A DNA stretch of 64,000 nucleotides, taken from positions 1,550,001-1,614,000 of the forward strand of contig NEEC01000009.1 in the NCBI GenBank assembly GCA_002189035.1, read 5' to 3'. Each line of letters starts with the position of its first letter. The stretch's first letter is position 1. The notes below the pieces were generated by a model that had not been told where the DNA came from, did no database searches, and saw nothing but the letters and a program-made list of their open reading frames with translations. Positions 23,621-35,710 of the stretch are shown here, one piece after another. Source of the DNA: Utricularia gibba (taxonomy: Eukaryota > Streptophyta > Magnoliopsida > Lamiales > Lentibulariaceae). The translations under genes were made by a program, and so were the position numbers.

Positions 23621-26600
23621 TTTGGGAGATGGAAGCCATAGCAGCATTATCTATTGCAATAATGTATCATGATTAAGGGTTCACACAGTTGAACGCCTCC
23701 ATCAATATTTTGTATCCATTATGGCATCAAACTTCTAATCTCCACCAAACATAACAAACACACCCCTTGTTCTAATCTCTTCTACTTCTTTTGGAACAGT
23801 GTCCCTCCACGCAAACCCAATTGCCACCACGTCAGTGAACATCGTTGCAGCATAAACAAAGAAGACCACGATGAATGGAATTAGCATTACAGCATCTCAA
23901 GCCCTAAGAAATCAATTTTTAACCACCATGGAGCATTCCACATTTGTCAATTTCATGACTTCCATCCCAAGAAAAATCAGTAACGCATAAAACACTGCAG
24001 AAATTGAGCAGTGCCATTAGCATTTCTTCACTAGGAAGCGATTATAGACCCAACGCGCATCCGAGTTCACGAAACATTAACTTGCAGCCCGGAGGATCAT
24101 AACAATACATCGTCCTCAAATCTCGTATAGAGTAAAAAGTAAGAAAAAAAAAAAAAAAAAACCTCCATCACAATTCCGTCCTCTGCCCTGAAGACGCCGA
24201 CGGGCCCAACTCGGCACTACCCAGTACCCAGACAATCTGACTACGGTGCGCCGTCATTGTGCTACAATGAGTTTGGCCCAATATGATAGCCCATTGTGTG
24301 GCCCAAGGAAGGCACAAACGAGGGCCTGCTTGAGTTCCATTGTTCGAAATCATGTTATCTCAGTGGAACGAAGACATTCGCAGAGGCATCTCACATGAAT
24401 CATGTAATCTTCTGGAGTGCATTCTCGATTTTGTTCGAATCCCGATGGATGATTCGTGAATGGGTACTTCGAGCCCCACAAAAAATCAAGATTGAAGGGT
24501 GGAAGGAGTCCTTAGAGGGTGGAAGTCAACCCCCAATTTTTGTAAGACTAGTGGTTGGTGAACCCCACAGACGTGAGGTGAGGGATGACATAAAAGTCCG
24601 AATTACGAACATCATTTTCTTTGAGTTCCTTTTCAGTGGAGGAAAGGGAATCAGAAAGGTCAGTATTTGTTGTTTTCGGTGATTAACAATATACACACTA
24701 CTAACCCTCCCAGCCGACGAGCATAACTCCAGAAAATAATGGCGGTTGCAGTGTTTAGACTGAGTAAATGAGCAGTCGGCGGTTCGGTACCACGTTGAAG
24801 TTTGCAATCTTGGAAGAGTCTTACGAGTCTTCATCTTCACTCCGCGCCGCGACCGCCCCCATTTTCAACTCTCAGTCGGCTACCATTTACTAACACATCT
24901 GTCTGGGCACCATTTTTCTGTGGAATCAGTAGGATTTAGTACTTGTTTATGCGTTCGTTTTCTGGTAACAAACAGAAATAGGCTTCTGTAACCATTTTAC
25001 ACACGAATTCGAATGGCGCCGGAGTCGGCGTGGACGGCTAGATGATGGATGCATGGGCTGAAATGGTGGAGGCGGATAGTGAAAAGGAAAGGGGATCGGG
25101 TGGTTAGTTGGGTGACGAAAGAGTTGAGTTTTGGTGGAAGGTGCATGGAAGCAGCATTGTCGTCGCCCTTCCCATGGGGAGTCCCCCACACGAGCTCGTC
25201 GAAGAAAACAAAAAGGTGGTAGATGACTTGAGGTGGCGTTCACAAAGAAGAAATATGAGGCCAAAGTTGAACCAAAAACCTTTATCCAAAATTCTTACAC
25301 CACAAGTTCCCATTGACAGAGGACGAAGACAAAATTACAACATTCCGGTCGTTTGACTTTCGCATCGGTACTAATTCCAATATCGTGCTTTGTGCTCTTG
25401 GGGGAAGATATTTGTGTCAACATGGCGACGGTCCGGACACATCCCATCCAGTTTTTACTGTCGGAAAAACTGAACCGGCACCGCTCTGATTGTCGGTGTA
25501 GGGTGGGGAGCCACGAGACGAGACCACCCATCATCAGATTGCAGCCTACGCCGTTGACTCTTAAAATTGTCTCCACCCCACTCTCTAACCTAATGCAACA
25601 TGCATGGTAAGGTAGGTGGCCTGTGCATTGAATCATTAAAATAATTGAATTATTTTAAAATAAACAAAAATAATCATAATTTAATTAAAATATTTGTTTG
25701 TGGTTTAGGGTGATTGGGATGGGTGCCTGCGCGCTCGTGATCAGAAAATGAAGACCACAGTCCAAATTTCACCTACTAATGTCCTAAACAAGGCGACGCG
25801 ATGTGTATCATCTCGCCTTCTGAAACGGCGGAAAAGAAGGGTTGGATTCTGGGGGGTTCCGGGGACGTTTCTATTAACTTGTGAAAACGAAATGCTATCG
25901 TGGTTTCGCATCTGAATTTTTGCATTCCACGGAAGGCGCCGCCCTTTTGTGTGGCCACAACATCCCCACCTTTTAGGTCGGCCTAAAAGAAACTGTGATA
26001 ACCAATTCAACACTCGCCTTTTCGGAATGAACTTCGAATGGATCCTGAACCTGATACACGCATTTTCTCTTTCTGCTCCAAAGAATGATGCACCAAGTTC
26101 TTCTTCATACTCGTAGGTATGCATTGCTGTCGTGGGACCCGAGAGTGGGATCCCAGTACAGTGTATTGGAGTTTGGATTGTTGACAATAGAGGGATCGAG
26201 CATGCAGATGGGAAGGTCGATGTGGGATCTGGTGATGGAAACAGAAAATGTTATTAAATGCACCGCAAGTGGCGGTGCCCTGTTGAATTCCAGGGGTCTC
26301 TGTACAAAAATACTTCACTTTCGCTACACACCAAATCCCGAGAGTTGAGATTTGAGGTCAACAGCTCTCCATTGAACCCACACCACGCCTCCAGGCAGCG
26401 CTTATCCACCAGTCTGGATCCAGATCCTTAGATTCCTCCTCCCGGAGAAACCGACAGACTATAAACGCTCGCTCCCCTTCTTGGATCCCTCCTCCAACCA
26501 GTTAAAAGTTTGCAAGCCAAAAAAAAAGGCATCATTTTTTTGTGCTGTTTTTGAAAATAGGCAGAAAACTGTGTTCACTATTGACAATGTGTCAGCATCT

Positions 26601-29600
26601 GGAAATTATTGCAACAATGGGGTCACTCAATGGGAAAAAAAAAGAGCGAACTGGTATTAGGCATCGATCCCAATCCAGCCGTGGACGGTGATATGGGTGG
26701 CTACTTCCCTTTTCAAAACATTGATGAACTGAAACCACATCTGTGGTTACTTTTCACATTGAGGAAGGAGATAATAATGCATTAAAAACCAACTACATCA
26801 AATCAAAGCGCTTATACATCCCCCTCAAAAGATAAAAACTTAATCAATTTTTGAAAATCATCATACTATTCAAAATGAATTATGTATTTCAAATATATAT
26901 CAAATTATATTTTATAAGAATTAATTCAATTTGATGAAAATCATGAAATGATAGCTTTTATATGAAAATTGATTTTCGATTAGTAATTCTAAATTAAAAC
27001 TATAATTATACCAATTCTAATAAATAATTTAATTAATTTTAATTTTAATATAAATATATTTAAATTATAGTAATAATGTAAATTATAATTTAAAAATAAT
27101 AATTTTATAATATAAGTGATATATAAAACGCATTTTTAAATTATAAATTTGTAAAATATAATTATTAATAAATATAGATAAATATATTTATTTATTAAAA
27201 TCAATTATTGTTTTTTATATTTCAAAAATGAATTTATTTTATAATAATTATTTTAAAAAAATAATTTCAAACATATAGCAATTATCATTCTATTAGAATT
27301 TTCAATTTTGTTAAAATCAATTATGAAATTTTTTTCAAATATGAGAATTAAAATAAAATCAATTATGGAATGATTTTTTTTCGAAATATAGCTTTAGTTT
27401 ACATGACCAAAGTGATTTGTTTTCTCCTGTTGATAAAACTTGCACCAGTTCCATGGCTTCGTTGATGATCCATGGATAACATGCAGTTTGATGATGATGA
27501 TCATCATCATCGTAGAAGGAAAAGGAAAGAGATTGGGTGGTGAAGAGCATTGTGTTGGCGTGTGAAGTGGCGTCTCCCCAGTGATTAGTTAACAACGCCA
27601 TGGAATGAAGTGCACTGTTAAGGATAAGTTTTGGGTGCGGGTGTGGGTGCTCATTAAACTCACTGGTCCAAACAAGTAGCCGTGACCACCGCGAACTTTA
27701 ACCTTTACCTTTACTGACCTTGACTCGTATTCAAATTCTATGATTGGTTCAATGAACGCCTTTTTTAGTGGCTTAATTATGTATTGACTACATTTTAAAA
27801 AGTAATTGATTATAGTGGAATTGAAAATTCGAATAGAATTAAAATTGATTATATGTGTAAAAATGTTTTTGAAAATAAATATTATAAAGTTAATTCATAT
27901 TTGAAATCTAAGTAAATAAAAGTTGATTTTTATAAGTAAAATAATATATTACTTATATTTATTAATAAACATAGTTTATAAATCATATTTTATAAAAATA
28001 ATTATGTTATAAAAATATTTTATAAATCTATAAATTATGTTTTATAAAAGTATTTTAAAATTAAAATACTTCAATAATTTATAATATTATTAATTTTAAT
28101 TATTTATAAAAAAAATATAAGCCTAATTCTAAAATCAATTATCATAGAAAATCTATCATCCCATGATTCTTATATAATTTGAGTGATGCTTAATAATCAA
28201 TTTTCATAAAAAAATAATTTAGTATAACTTTGAAAAAGAAAAAATAATTATGGGAAAATAAATTTACTTTTATAAAAATTGAATTAATTTGTAAAAGTTG
28301 CTATAGTATCCTCGGATCTAGCACCGCCTTGGATCCCAATCAAACACAGGGCAGAGGAATATTTCCGGAAGCTTCCTGGTACGAGGACATGCCAACTTTT
28401 CCTCCAAGGGAAACGGTGACGTCTAAATTCTCTGATTCTTCAACGGTCAAAAGAAGTGTTATATTTTTTAGAATTTATTTATCAGGAAAAGCCTCGCCAA
28501 AGGGATAAATATTTAATAAAATGAATTAAATAATACGTGGCCCGTGAAGTGTAAAAATATCTGAGAATATTAGAAATATTTTAATAGAAATATCAATCAA
28601 AATCATAAATCTTATTCTGTTTAATAAATCTGGAATTTTGATATAATAATATTTTGTATCTAATGTCACCTATAAATGTAATAAAAATCAAGAAAAAATA
28701 AATTTACTTTTGAAAAAAAGAGAGGATAATTATGAAGTAAAGTCAAAGCATCTCCATCCGCACGAATTCATATCATATTCATTCCACGCATCAATAGTAA
28801 TTGGAGAAAATGAGATTTAATGCGTTGATTTTAATTAAATTAAATAATCTCTTTTTCACAAATCGCACAGTACAAAATAGTACGATAATGAGATTTCTCC
28901 ACTTACACAAAAAACCTAATTTTTTTGTTGTTATTTTGGTATGAATCGTTAAACCCTGTTTTCTATACCCTGCCATTCGGGTTAAAAACAACCCGAATCC
29001 GCGTATTCGCTTAATGATGCATGATTTTTTATGGTATTTTGTCGCATCCACTGCGGCGTTTCTATCCGGTAAAATTATACTTAATAACTGTTGCTGTAGA
29101 ACACGTGTCAACAGTCAAATCATTAAAAATTAAAATTAATTAATTACTAATATCCAATAATATTACTAGTTTAAGTTTTCGAGTACAATAATTGTTAATT
29201 TATTTATCATTTGAAATATTATATTCTATTATATAAAAATATTATAATATAGAATCCAATATGAAATATTAGATTAAGTGATATAATAAAAATGACGCGT
29301 TTTATCATTAAAATCATTTCACCTGTTGTTTTTTTTCCATGGCGGTGAAAAATTAAAATAATAAAAAAACATCATATTCGGGGCGCCGCTGCAGTAAATG
29401 CACCGGGTAAACATGTAATTATTGTTGGTAAGCAATGGTCCAGGTGTCTTACTGTAGTCAGGGTGTATCCAACCCCTCTTCACAGCCTGTGGTCGTCAAT
29501 TACTAAACCTTTTTTTCCAAAAATAACAAGTAATTATTTAACACACGTGAGAAACAATGAATGCCGCATCACACCACACGCCCCCATTTATTCGATTATC

Positions 29601-32079
29601 CCCCCGATTTTAAATAAATCCCCTATTGCCAAATCTAGAAATTTACCCACGGTGAAAAAAATATTTTACAACAAGTGAATGGGATGAGATTGAATTGATG
29701 TACTTTGAAACCGTTCATAAATGCCAATTAGGGAACCAAAAGGGACTCTTGGAGTTACCTAATCAGTGATGCCCCACCCAATTCTGAAGGTAACCAGAGG
29801 AGTTGAATGTGCACTCCCATCATCACATGTAATATCTAAGTGAAAAAAAAAAACAAGTTTTGGGGGTGGAGGCCCCCTTCTGCCCCACCTATAATCTGAC
29901 CTAACTTTTAATGGAGTTTCACATCAAGGATATCCTCAAAATATAGAAAACTCTTTTGTCAGTGAAGCTGGATGAGGGGTTAGGACCAAATGTGTTGTAT
30001 GGACAGGTGAAGATTGTTCATTTCTGAGGAAATGGGGACACACATCTCGTCCTCATGATTGTTGTAAGATCTGGTGGATGTAATGCCTGATAGGGATTAA
30101 ACTAAACCACCGAAATTTACAAGTAAATTTCTAGAGGGACCAATCTAGAAAGTTAATCATGGTATGATATGTATGTGAAAATTTTGATTAATTTAAAATA
30201 TTGATTTTTGATTCCGGGCATATTTTGTTCTTAAGTTTATGATGTTTTAGATTATATAGAATATGGTCAATTTTTCGGATTACATCGTAAAGTTTAATAT
30301 ATTAAGTGATTGTATAATTTAACATAAGAATATGAAAATATATTTTTGAATTTGATCAATAAATGATAATATATGAATTGATTTATAGACGACGCCTGAA
30401 ACGGAATCTTGCATGCGAAATTGGAATAGTATATTATTAATATTGTGCTAAAAAGTAGTTCTGGGTTAACACGTTGTTCCCTCCCACCGGTAGGAACTTA
30501 GCGTTACTCAACCAAACACAACTTCTTAACCATAGACCATGCTCCCCGGTGACAATTCCCCGAGTCAAAACGCCACCGTTTTGTCAATATCGGCAAGATG
30601 GCAGTTCATACTGTTGAAATTCAAGATTCCATTGGTGGGGTGAATGCATGTAACATAGTTTAAACGCATACATGAGATTCGGGCAGGTTACACATGCGTC
30701 TTTATTACAAACTAATCATGTATCAGATGTTGTTTTTTTTTTATTTTAGAATCTGGAGTTGGCATCGGTCTTGTGGAATAGTGCATGTGCGCCTTCGTTC
30801 GGGAACAAAGTTGTGGTCTCTGCCTTGCGTGGGGGTTTTCTGGGGAGTCAAAAGTGAGAACATGAATGTTTTTTGGGGGAATAAATTTCAAAGGAAAATG
30901 GAGTCAAATTGAAGACTCACTTACAACTAATAATCTAATCACAATGAAAGACCAGGACTTGTAGAAGATGTTCACGCATCGTCCCAGATCAAGCTTTTAG
31001 CAACGAAGCAATGAAAATCATGTTGCGCGATGGGAGTTATGTGAATGAAGAAGTTTTGCTTTAGGTTTGCCGAGACAGAATGTCCGCTACCAGACCGACA
31101 GGTGTGCATATTTTTCACTCCAAAGTTGAAGCTTTACAGGCTGCACGAGACACACATACACCAACCCAAGCGCCCCACGCCAGGAATATCAAGCCTTGAG
31201 TTGGGTCGAGTATTGAAATTAAGGATATAATAGATCAAATAAGCATACGTGAAATCTAATTATATAAGAAATATATATTATATTGAAATTGATTAAATTC
31301 TATCGATTATTTCAATTTTTAAACTCGGTGTGAGATTGTTTATTCTATATAATTAATTGTGTTATTATATGCTCGAAGGGGTGGCGGTCGGTGTCTACCC
31401 AGCCTCGTGCATGGTCGCGGCACCACCCGGGCGTGGCATTATTACGCCTTCCAATTATTTGGTGTTGTTCCATGAATGCAACCAAATTGGGGGGATCAAT
31501 AATATTAGAGAGGACACGGAGGCTCGTGCGATTCGATAGCTGCTTCACTACCACTACATAAATACAAAAATCAATAAATGGACAGGATGATCCAGCACTA
31601 GTCGATAAAGACTGTTAGAAAAGTGTCCTCTCAGGAGACATTGTTGAAGGGTGGAAAGGTAATCATCTCTTCATTTGAACGAACCATTAAGAAAAAAAAA
31701 AGAGAATAGCAGCAGCAGCAGCAGTAGTCGATATACACATGAGAAAAGTATAGTCGTCAGATTTTGGCAATGACCCACCTCTTCAAAATTGAATCTTTTA
31801 CTCTTCTATCCTCCATCCCGACGGCCCCTCTTCTCTTCCATGTAGGAAAATGAGACAGGGTTCGTGGCATAGCGAGCTATTCAATTCAGCTTCAATTTGG
31901 AACAGCTATAAAGAGTACGAGATTTGATGGGCATGACCTGTATGTGTATCATGGCGGGACTCGGAGGAGGATGCCCAGTAATAAAATAGGTTTTTTTCGT
32001 ATTAAATTTATGTTCGTATTTCCACGTCAGCGGCCCGAGCTTCCGCGCGCTTTCCTATCTTGTTTGGGACGTGTGACAG
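23621..32079. other. 8.5-kb gene-free AT-rich block
   Basis: No gene, RNA or transposon remnant was recognised. Remorin 3' sequence comes first, with a long A-run near 24142-24160. About 24200-26500 is GC-neutral with small open frames of no known type. About 26800-28320 and 28460-29380 are extremely AT-rich, with long runs of A and T, compatible with matrix-attachment DNA or decayed MITEs, though I saw no terminal inverted repeats. From 29400 to 32079 it is unremarkable, ending in the promoter of the lipase gene. Confidence 0.6.
27490..27511. repeat. Perfect 22-bp palindrome
   Basis: GATGATGATGA followed directly by its own reverse complement TCATCATCATC. It sits inside the AT-rich block. 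Confidence 0.9.
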
Positions 32080-32087
32080 TATATATA
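32080..32087 (+). promoter_or_regulatory. TATA box of the DAD1-like lipase gene
   Basis: TATATATA about 98 bases upstream of the ATG at 32178, giving a leader of roughly 65 bases that includes an AGAGAGAGAG tract just before the start. Confidence 0.7.
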
Positions 32088-32177
32088 GCAACTTATCGGC
32101 TTGGAATTTCCTGAACGAGACACTCATTTCTGCTTGTGAACACAGACACAGATACACAGCAGAGAGAGAGAGGTCCG

Positions 32178-33452
32178 ATGGAATTCGCCGGAAGGTTACT
32201 GCAGACATGCAGCACGGCGGCGGCGCCGAGGAAGCTGGCGGATATGCCGCAGCCGCAGAGGGTGATCAGCACGAGGAACTCGAATTTGAAGTTGACCAAC
32301 ATGGGAAGTCGGCAGCAGTGGAGCAACGAGTACGCTGGTAGGCTCACGGCCTCCGGCGTCGGCGAACGGTGGCAGGAGTTTCAAGGAATTAAGAACTGGG
32401 AGGGAATGCTGGACCCACTCGACGACGGCCTCCGCGACGAGATTCTCCGATACGGGGAGTTCGTGGAAGCGGCGTACCGGTGCTTTGACTTCGACACGGC
32501 GTCGCCGCGGTACGCTGACTGTGTGCACGAAAGCGAGTCCAATATTGAAAAAGTTGGGCTGGAGAAAAGCGGATATAAAGTGACAAAGAGCCTATACGCA
32601 ACTTGCGGGATTCAGCTTCCGAACTGGACGGACAAGATCCCCCGTTGGGTGTCCGCCTCGACAAGCTGGATCGGCTACGTGGCGGTCTGCGACGACCAGG
32701 AGGAAATCGCGAGATTGGGCCGCCGCGATATCGTTGTGGCTTACCGGGGGACCGCCACATGTATGGAGTGGCTCGAGAACCTCCGCGCTTCATTGACTCC
32801 TCTGCCGTCCTCTGCCGGCGGCGACTGCATGGTGCAGAGTGGGTTTTTAAGTCTTTACACATCCAGCGCGCCGGAGAAGCCGAGTTTACAAACCGCCGTG
32901 ATTGAGGAGATCAAGAGACTCATGCGGCAGTACGAAGGGGAGCCGTTGAGCATAACGGTCACGGGTCACAGTCTCGGGGCAGCGTTGGCGACCTTGACGG
33001 CGAACGATATTGCGAACGCCGTCGAGGATCCTCCCTTGGTCACGGTTGTCTCCTTCGGAGGGCCGAGAGTCGGGAACAAGAATTTCAGACGGCAACTGGA
33101 GAAAACCGGCGCGAAAGTACTCCGAATCGTCAACTCTGATGACCCGGTTACCAAAGTCCCCGGTTTCGTTCTCGAGGACGGTGGCGAGAAATCTCGTCGC
33201 CGAAGGCGTATCCAGGGGTTATCCAAATGGCTCCACAGGATGGTCTACGCTGAAATCGGGGAAGAGCTCCGTTTGAACAGCCGCGATTCACCGTACTTGA
33301 GCGACCATGGGGTTGCCACGTGCCACGATCTGAGGACGTATCTCCACCTGGTAGACAATTTCGTATCTTCCAACTGTCCGATCAAAACAACCGCGAAGAG
33401 GGTCCTGAAGAAGAGCTCCCGGCAGCCGGAGAAAACCGGGGCGTTGGCGTGA
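32178..33452 (+). CDS. DAD1-like class I phospholipase A1
   Basis: Hydrolyses the sn-1 acyl bond of plastid phospho- or galactolipids. In Arabidopsis DAD1 this releases linolenic acid for jasmonate synthesis. Single exon, 424 residues from the ATG at 32178, which follows a TATA box; the N-terminus (MEFAGRLLQTCSTAAAPRK) is rich in Ala/Ser/Arg without acids at first, compatible with a chloroplast transit peptide. Family marks in order: WEGMLDPLDDGLRDEILRYG, YRCFDFD, SGYKVTKSLYAT, SWIGYVAVC, YRGTATCMEWLENLRASLTPL, nucleophile motif GHSLGAA, SFGGPRVGN, the catalytic Asp in VNSDDPVTKVPG, YAEIGEELRL and the catalytic His in HDLRTYLHLVD. All three triad residues are present. Closest to DAD1/DALL among class I enzymes; exact substrate is inferred. 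Confidence 0.9.
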   Translation: MEFAGRLLQTCSTAAAPRKLADMPQPQRVISTRNSNLKLTNMGSRQQWSNEYAGRLTASGVGERWQEFQGIKNWEGMLDPLDDGLRDEILRYGEFVEAAYRCFDFDTASPRYADCVHESESNIEKVGLEKSGYKVTKSLYATCGIQLPNWTDKIPRWVSASTSWIGYVAVCDDQEEIARLGRRDIVVAYRGTATCMEWLENLRASLTPLPSSAGGDCMVQSGFLSLYTSSAPEKPSLQTAVIEEIKRLMRQYEGEPLSITVTGHSLGAALATLTANDIANAVEDPPLVTVVSFGGPRVGNKNFRRQLEKTGAKVLRIVNSDDPVTKVPGFVLEDGGEKSRRRRRIQGLSKWLHRMVYAEIGEELRLNSRDSPYLSDHGVATCHDLRTYLHLVDNFVSSNCPIKTTAKRVLKKSSRQPEKTGALA

Positions 33453-34028
33453 CAACAATTCCTTGATTTATCATCATTATTCTTTGAAAAGCTTTCCCAA
33501 ATTAAGAGGGAGGGCCATTCTTTGAGATTCAATTGTATAGGCTGCCATCTAATATCAGTATTCTTTATTACATCATTCTCTTGCTTGATTTTAGTTAGTT
33601 AACCAGACCCAGAGTGTGCAACATGCCCAAATACTACGAATTACAGTGAATATCATCACCTCGCCCCATTTCAACAGACCAAGACTTTTTTGTCAAAGCG
33701 TAGGTAACAAGACTCCCCCCCAAGTCAGATTCTCAAACCCTAAATTAATGTGCGCCGACCGGAGAAGATAGCGGTGCTTCCATGGACATTCAAACATCTT
33801 CTTACACACTGGTGTGCATTATTTCTGTTGCAAAAGTAATTGATATATATATATATATATTGTTTAGATAAATAAAAAAGGCCTTGAGGGGGCACAAATT
33901 GATTAGGGCACGTGACACTAGGGGACCTTCCTTCCATTCAAGATTGAACTAAACCACAGAGGTGAGCCCAGAGGGAGGCAGATCTGTTCGCTTCGCTTCA
34001 GTGTGCCAGCTGCGATTTCACTTCATCC
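33453..34028. other. Intergenic, lipase 3' region and RALF promoter
   Basis: Contains lipase 3' sequence, a (TA)n run at about 33842-33860 and a G-box upstream of the RALF gene. No other gene. Confidence 0.5.
33909..33914. promoter_or_regulatory. G-box (CACGTG) upstream of RALF gene
   Basis: Perfect CACGTG in GGGCACGTGACAC, 115 bases upstream of the RALF ATG. Such sites bind bHLH and bZIP factors. Function is inferred from position. Confidence 0.4.
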
Positions 34029-34421
34029 ATGGCTGCCTTCCCTGCCAAATTCCTTGCATTTGTGTCCTTGGGGCTTTTTCTTGTGGTCGCTGCTGCGGAT
34101 TCCGTCTCAATCGACGCCGGGGGCCGTGGATTCGAACTCTCCGCGGAGTCGGTGGAGCAATGGGACCCGATTCACGGTGCGGATCTTGGAGGGGCCGGGG
34201 CGGAGGACGAAATGCTGGGCGAGGTCGCCTCGATCCGCCGATCTCTGATGTGGAACAAGCTCTTCCGCTACTACATTTCGTATGGCGCTCTCTCCGCGAA
34301 CCGGGTCCCCTGCCCACCGCGCTCCGGCAGATCCTATTACACCCACAACTGCTTTAGGGCTAGGGGTCCTGTCCACCCCTACTCCCGCAGCTGCTCCGCC
34401 ATTACTCTCTGCCGCCGGTGA
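34029..34421 (+). CDS. RALF34: RALF34-type secreted peptide hormone precursor
   Basis: Precursor of a secreted cysteine-rich signal read by CrRLK1L receptors (THESEUS1 for RALF34 in Arabidopsis, acting in lateral root initiation). Single exon, 130 residues. Residues 1-23 form a signal peptide (FLAFVSLGLFLVVAAA). An acidic prodomain follows, then the subtilase site RRSL at about residue 70. The mature peptide has the YISY receptor-activation motif, the run GALSANRVPCPPRSGRSYY and four cysteines (VPC, HNC, SRSC, TLC) that form the two disulfides. It ends CRR. The wording of the mature part is that of RALF34 rather than RALF1 or RALF23. The residue before the last Cys is Leu where Arg is usual. 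Neighbouring gene order also fits At5g67070. Confidence 0.93.
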   Translation: MAAFPAKFLAFVSLGLFLVVAAADSVSIDAGGRGFELSAESVEQWDPIHGADLGGAGAEDEMLGEVASIRRSLMWNKLFRYYISYGALSANRVPCPPRSGRSYYTHNCFRARGPVHPYSRSCSAITLCRR

Positions 34422-35616
34422 GCCTTTCTTGTTTAGGTGATTTTGTGTTGCTGAAGGGAGATCTGGGTAGATCTGGCCGTGCGTCCAGTATTGCAATGAT
34501 TATGTTCCCTTTGTTTGTGTGGAAACAATGGTTGTGGCTGGCTAATCACAACTTGTTAGCGTTGATGTCCACTCCCCCTCTTCTCATTGTACGTTGGAGA
34601 TCGAGTTCAATAATCTCCTGCTTTATTTCACAATCTGCCATTGTTCTGGTTTAAGGCAAGTTTGCTACCCTTGTCACACTGCTTTGAATTTCGCCCACCC
34701 CCAAAACCCCTGCATACACTTAGAATCCGATGCATCTCTGGTGGGCACCAAGAGTGAAATGTATGTAGACCCTTCCCTCTTTGGTTCTGTCTCCTAAATC
34801 CATCAACAATGTGCAATGAACCACTCTGTGGAACACATATGGAGCTTGGCTTTTGAAAAACTGAGCGGATGGATCCATCCCTACTTGCCGGTGACACCGA
34901 CACGCCATCAAGATTGGTGACATTTGGACGGTGGGGGATTTCATTTAGTTGTTCAGAGAGAGGTGGGCGGGGCAACGGCAATTAAATCTAATCAAGGCTT
35001 GCAGCCGTACTCCGACATCTTGTCCCACCGCCCCCCAACTTGTAATTGCACGTAAATAGAAACCGGGTTCTCGGGGCTCTCCAGCCTGCATTCTTCTTCC
35101 TGTTGTTGCTTTGATGGGTACCAAGTGCAGCATTTGTATCGGCAAAGTTTTCCTGAACGCGCAGCCCAGTGCAGGGGATACTCTCCCCGCCACTCGCGAC
35201 CTTCTCTTCCAACCGAAGCACCCATCGCAGCAGTTCTTGAATTACAGAGGCCAATTGAGTCCTCTATTTCGAGGCATAATCCAATTCGATTATTGTCGAA
35301 AGAAAGAACAAATTTGGAGAAAATTTGCAACTGATTGTAGGCTAGGGTTCCATTGTGTTTTTCTGCGGTTTCCAGGGATGATGAAGCGCATAAAATCAGT
35401 GAAAAAAGTGACACCTCTTATATGGGCCTGAAGAGTACCGGGCCCAATAATAGGCTCAGGATCAAAATAGAATCACGATGTTCTTAAAAACATGTACAGT
35501 GACTTGTGGATTTGGGCAGACGGGCCCTAAACCAATGGGTGGTCTGTGCTCTTCCTTGCGGGCCGGCGCGTGCCCTATCTCTCTCTGCCTGACACTAGAA
35601 AGTCGAAGGTTGGCAA
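34422..35616. other. Intergenic between RALF and polymerase alpha genes
   Basis: About 1.2 kb holding RALF 3' sequence and the polymerase alpha upstream region. Small open frames on both strands (for example 34992-35414 minus) resemble nothing known. Confidence 0.5.
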
Positions 35617-35628
35617 TTTGGCGGGAAA
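35617..35628. promoter_or_regulatory. E2F binding site in polymerase alpha promoter
   Basis: TTTGGCGGGAAA matches the E2F consensus on both strands (TTTGGCGG and TTTCCCGC). It lies 83 bases before the ATG of the polymerase alpha gene, the usual place for E2F control of S-phase genes. Confidence 0.75.
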
Positions 35629-35710
35629 CACAAACGCTCACCCGAACTCCCTCTTGGTGAATAATAGCGGATCTGGCGACGCAAGCTTTGCCTAGGGAGG
35701 GAGAGTTGAG

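Noticed and set aside
24142-24160. Long A-run as a retroposon tail
   Set aside because: No gene-derived or SINE-like sequence and no target-site duplication seen upstream.
25741-26318. Minus-strand frames of 148 and 103 codons
   Set aside because: Low-complexity translation, no homology, overlapping in different frames; likely chance.
32136-32177. GTG start upstream of the lipase ATG
   Set aside because: Plants initiate at ATG here; the ATG at 32178 follows the TATA box by a normal leader.
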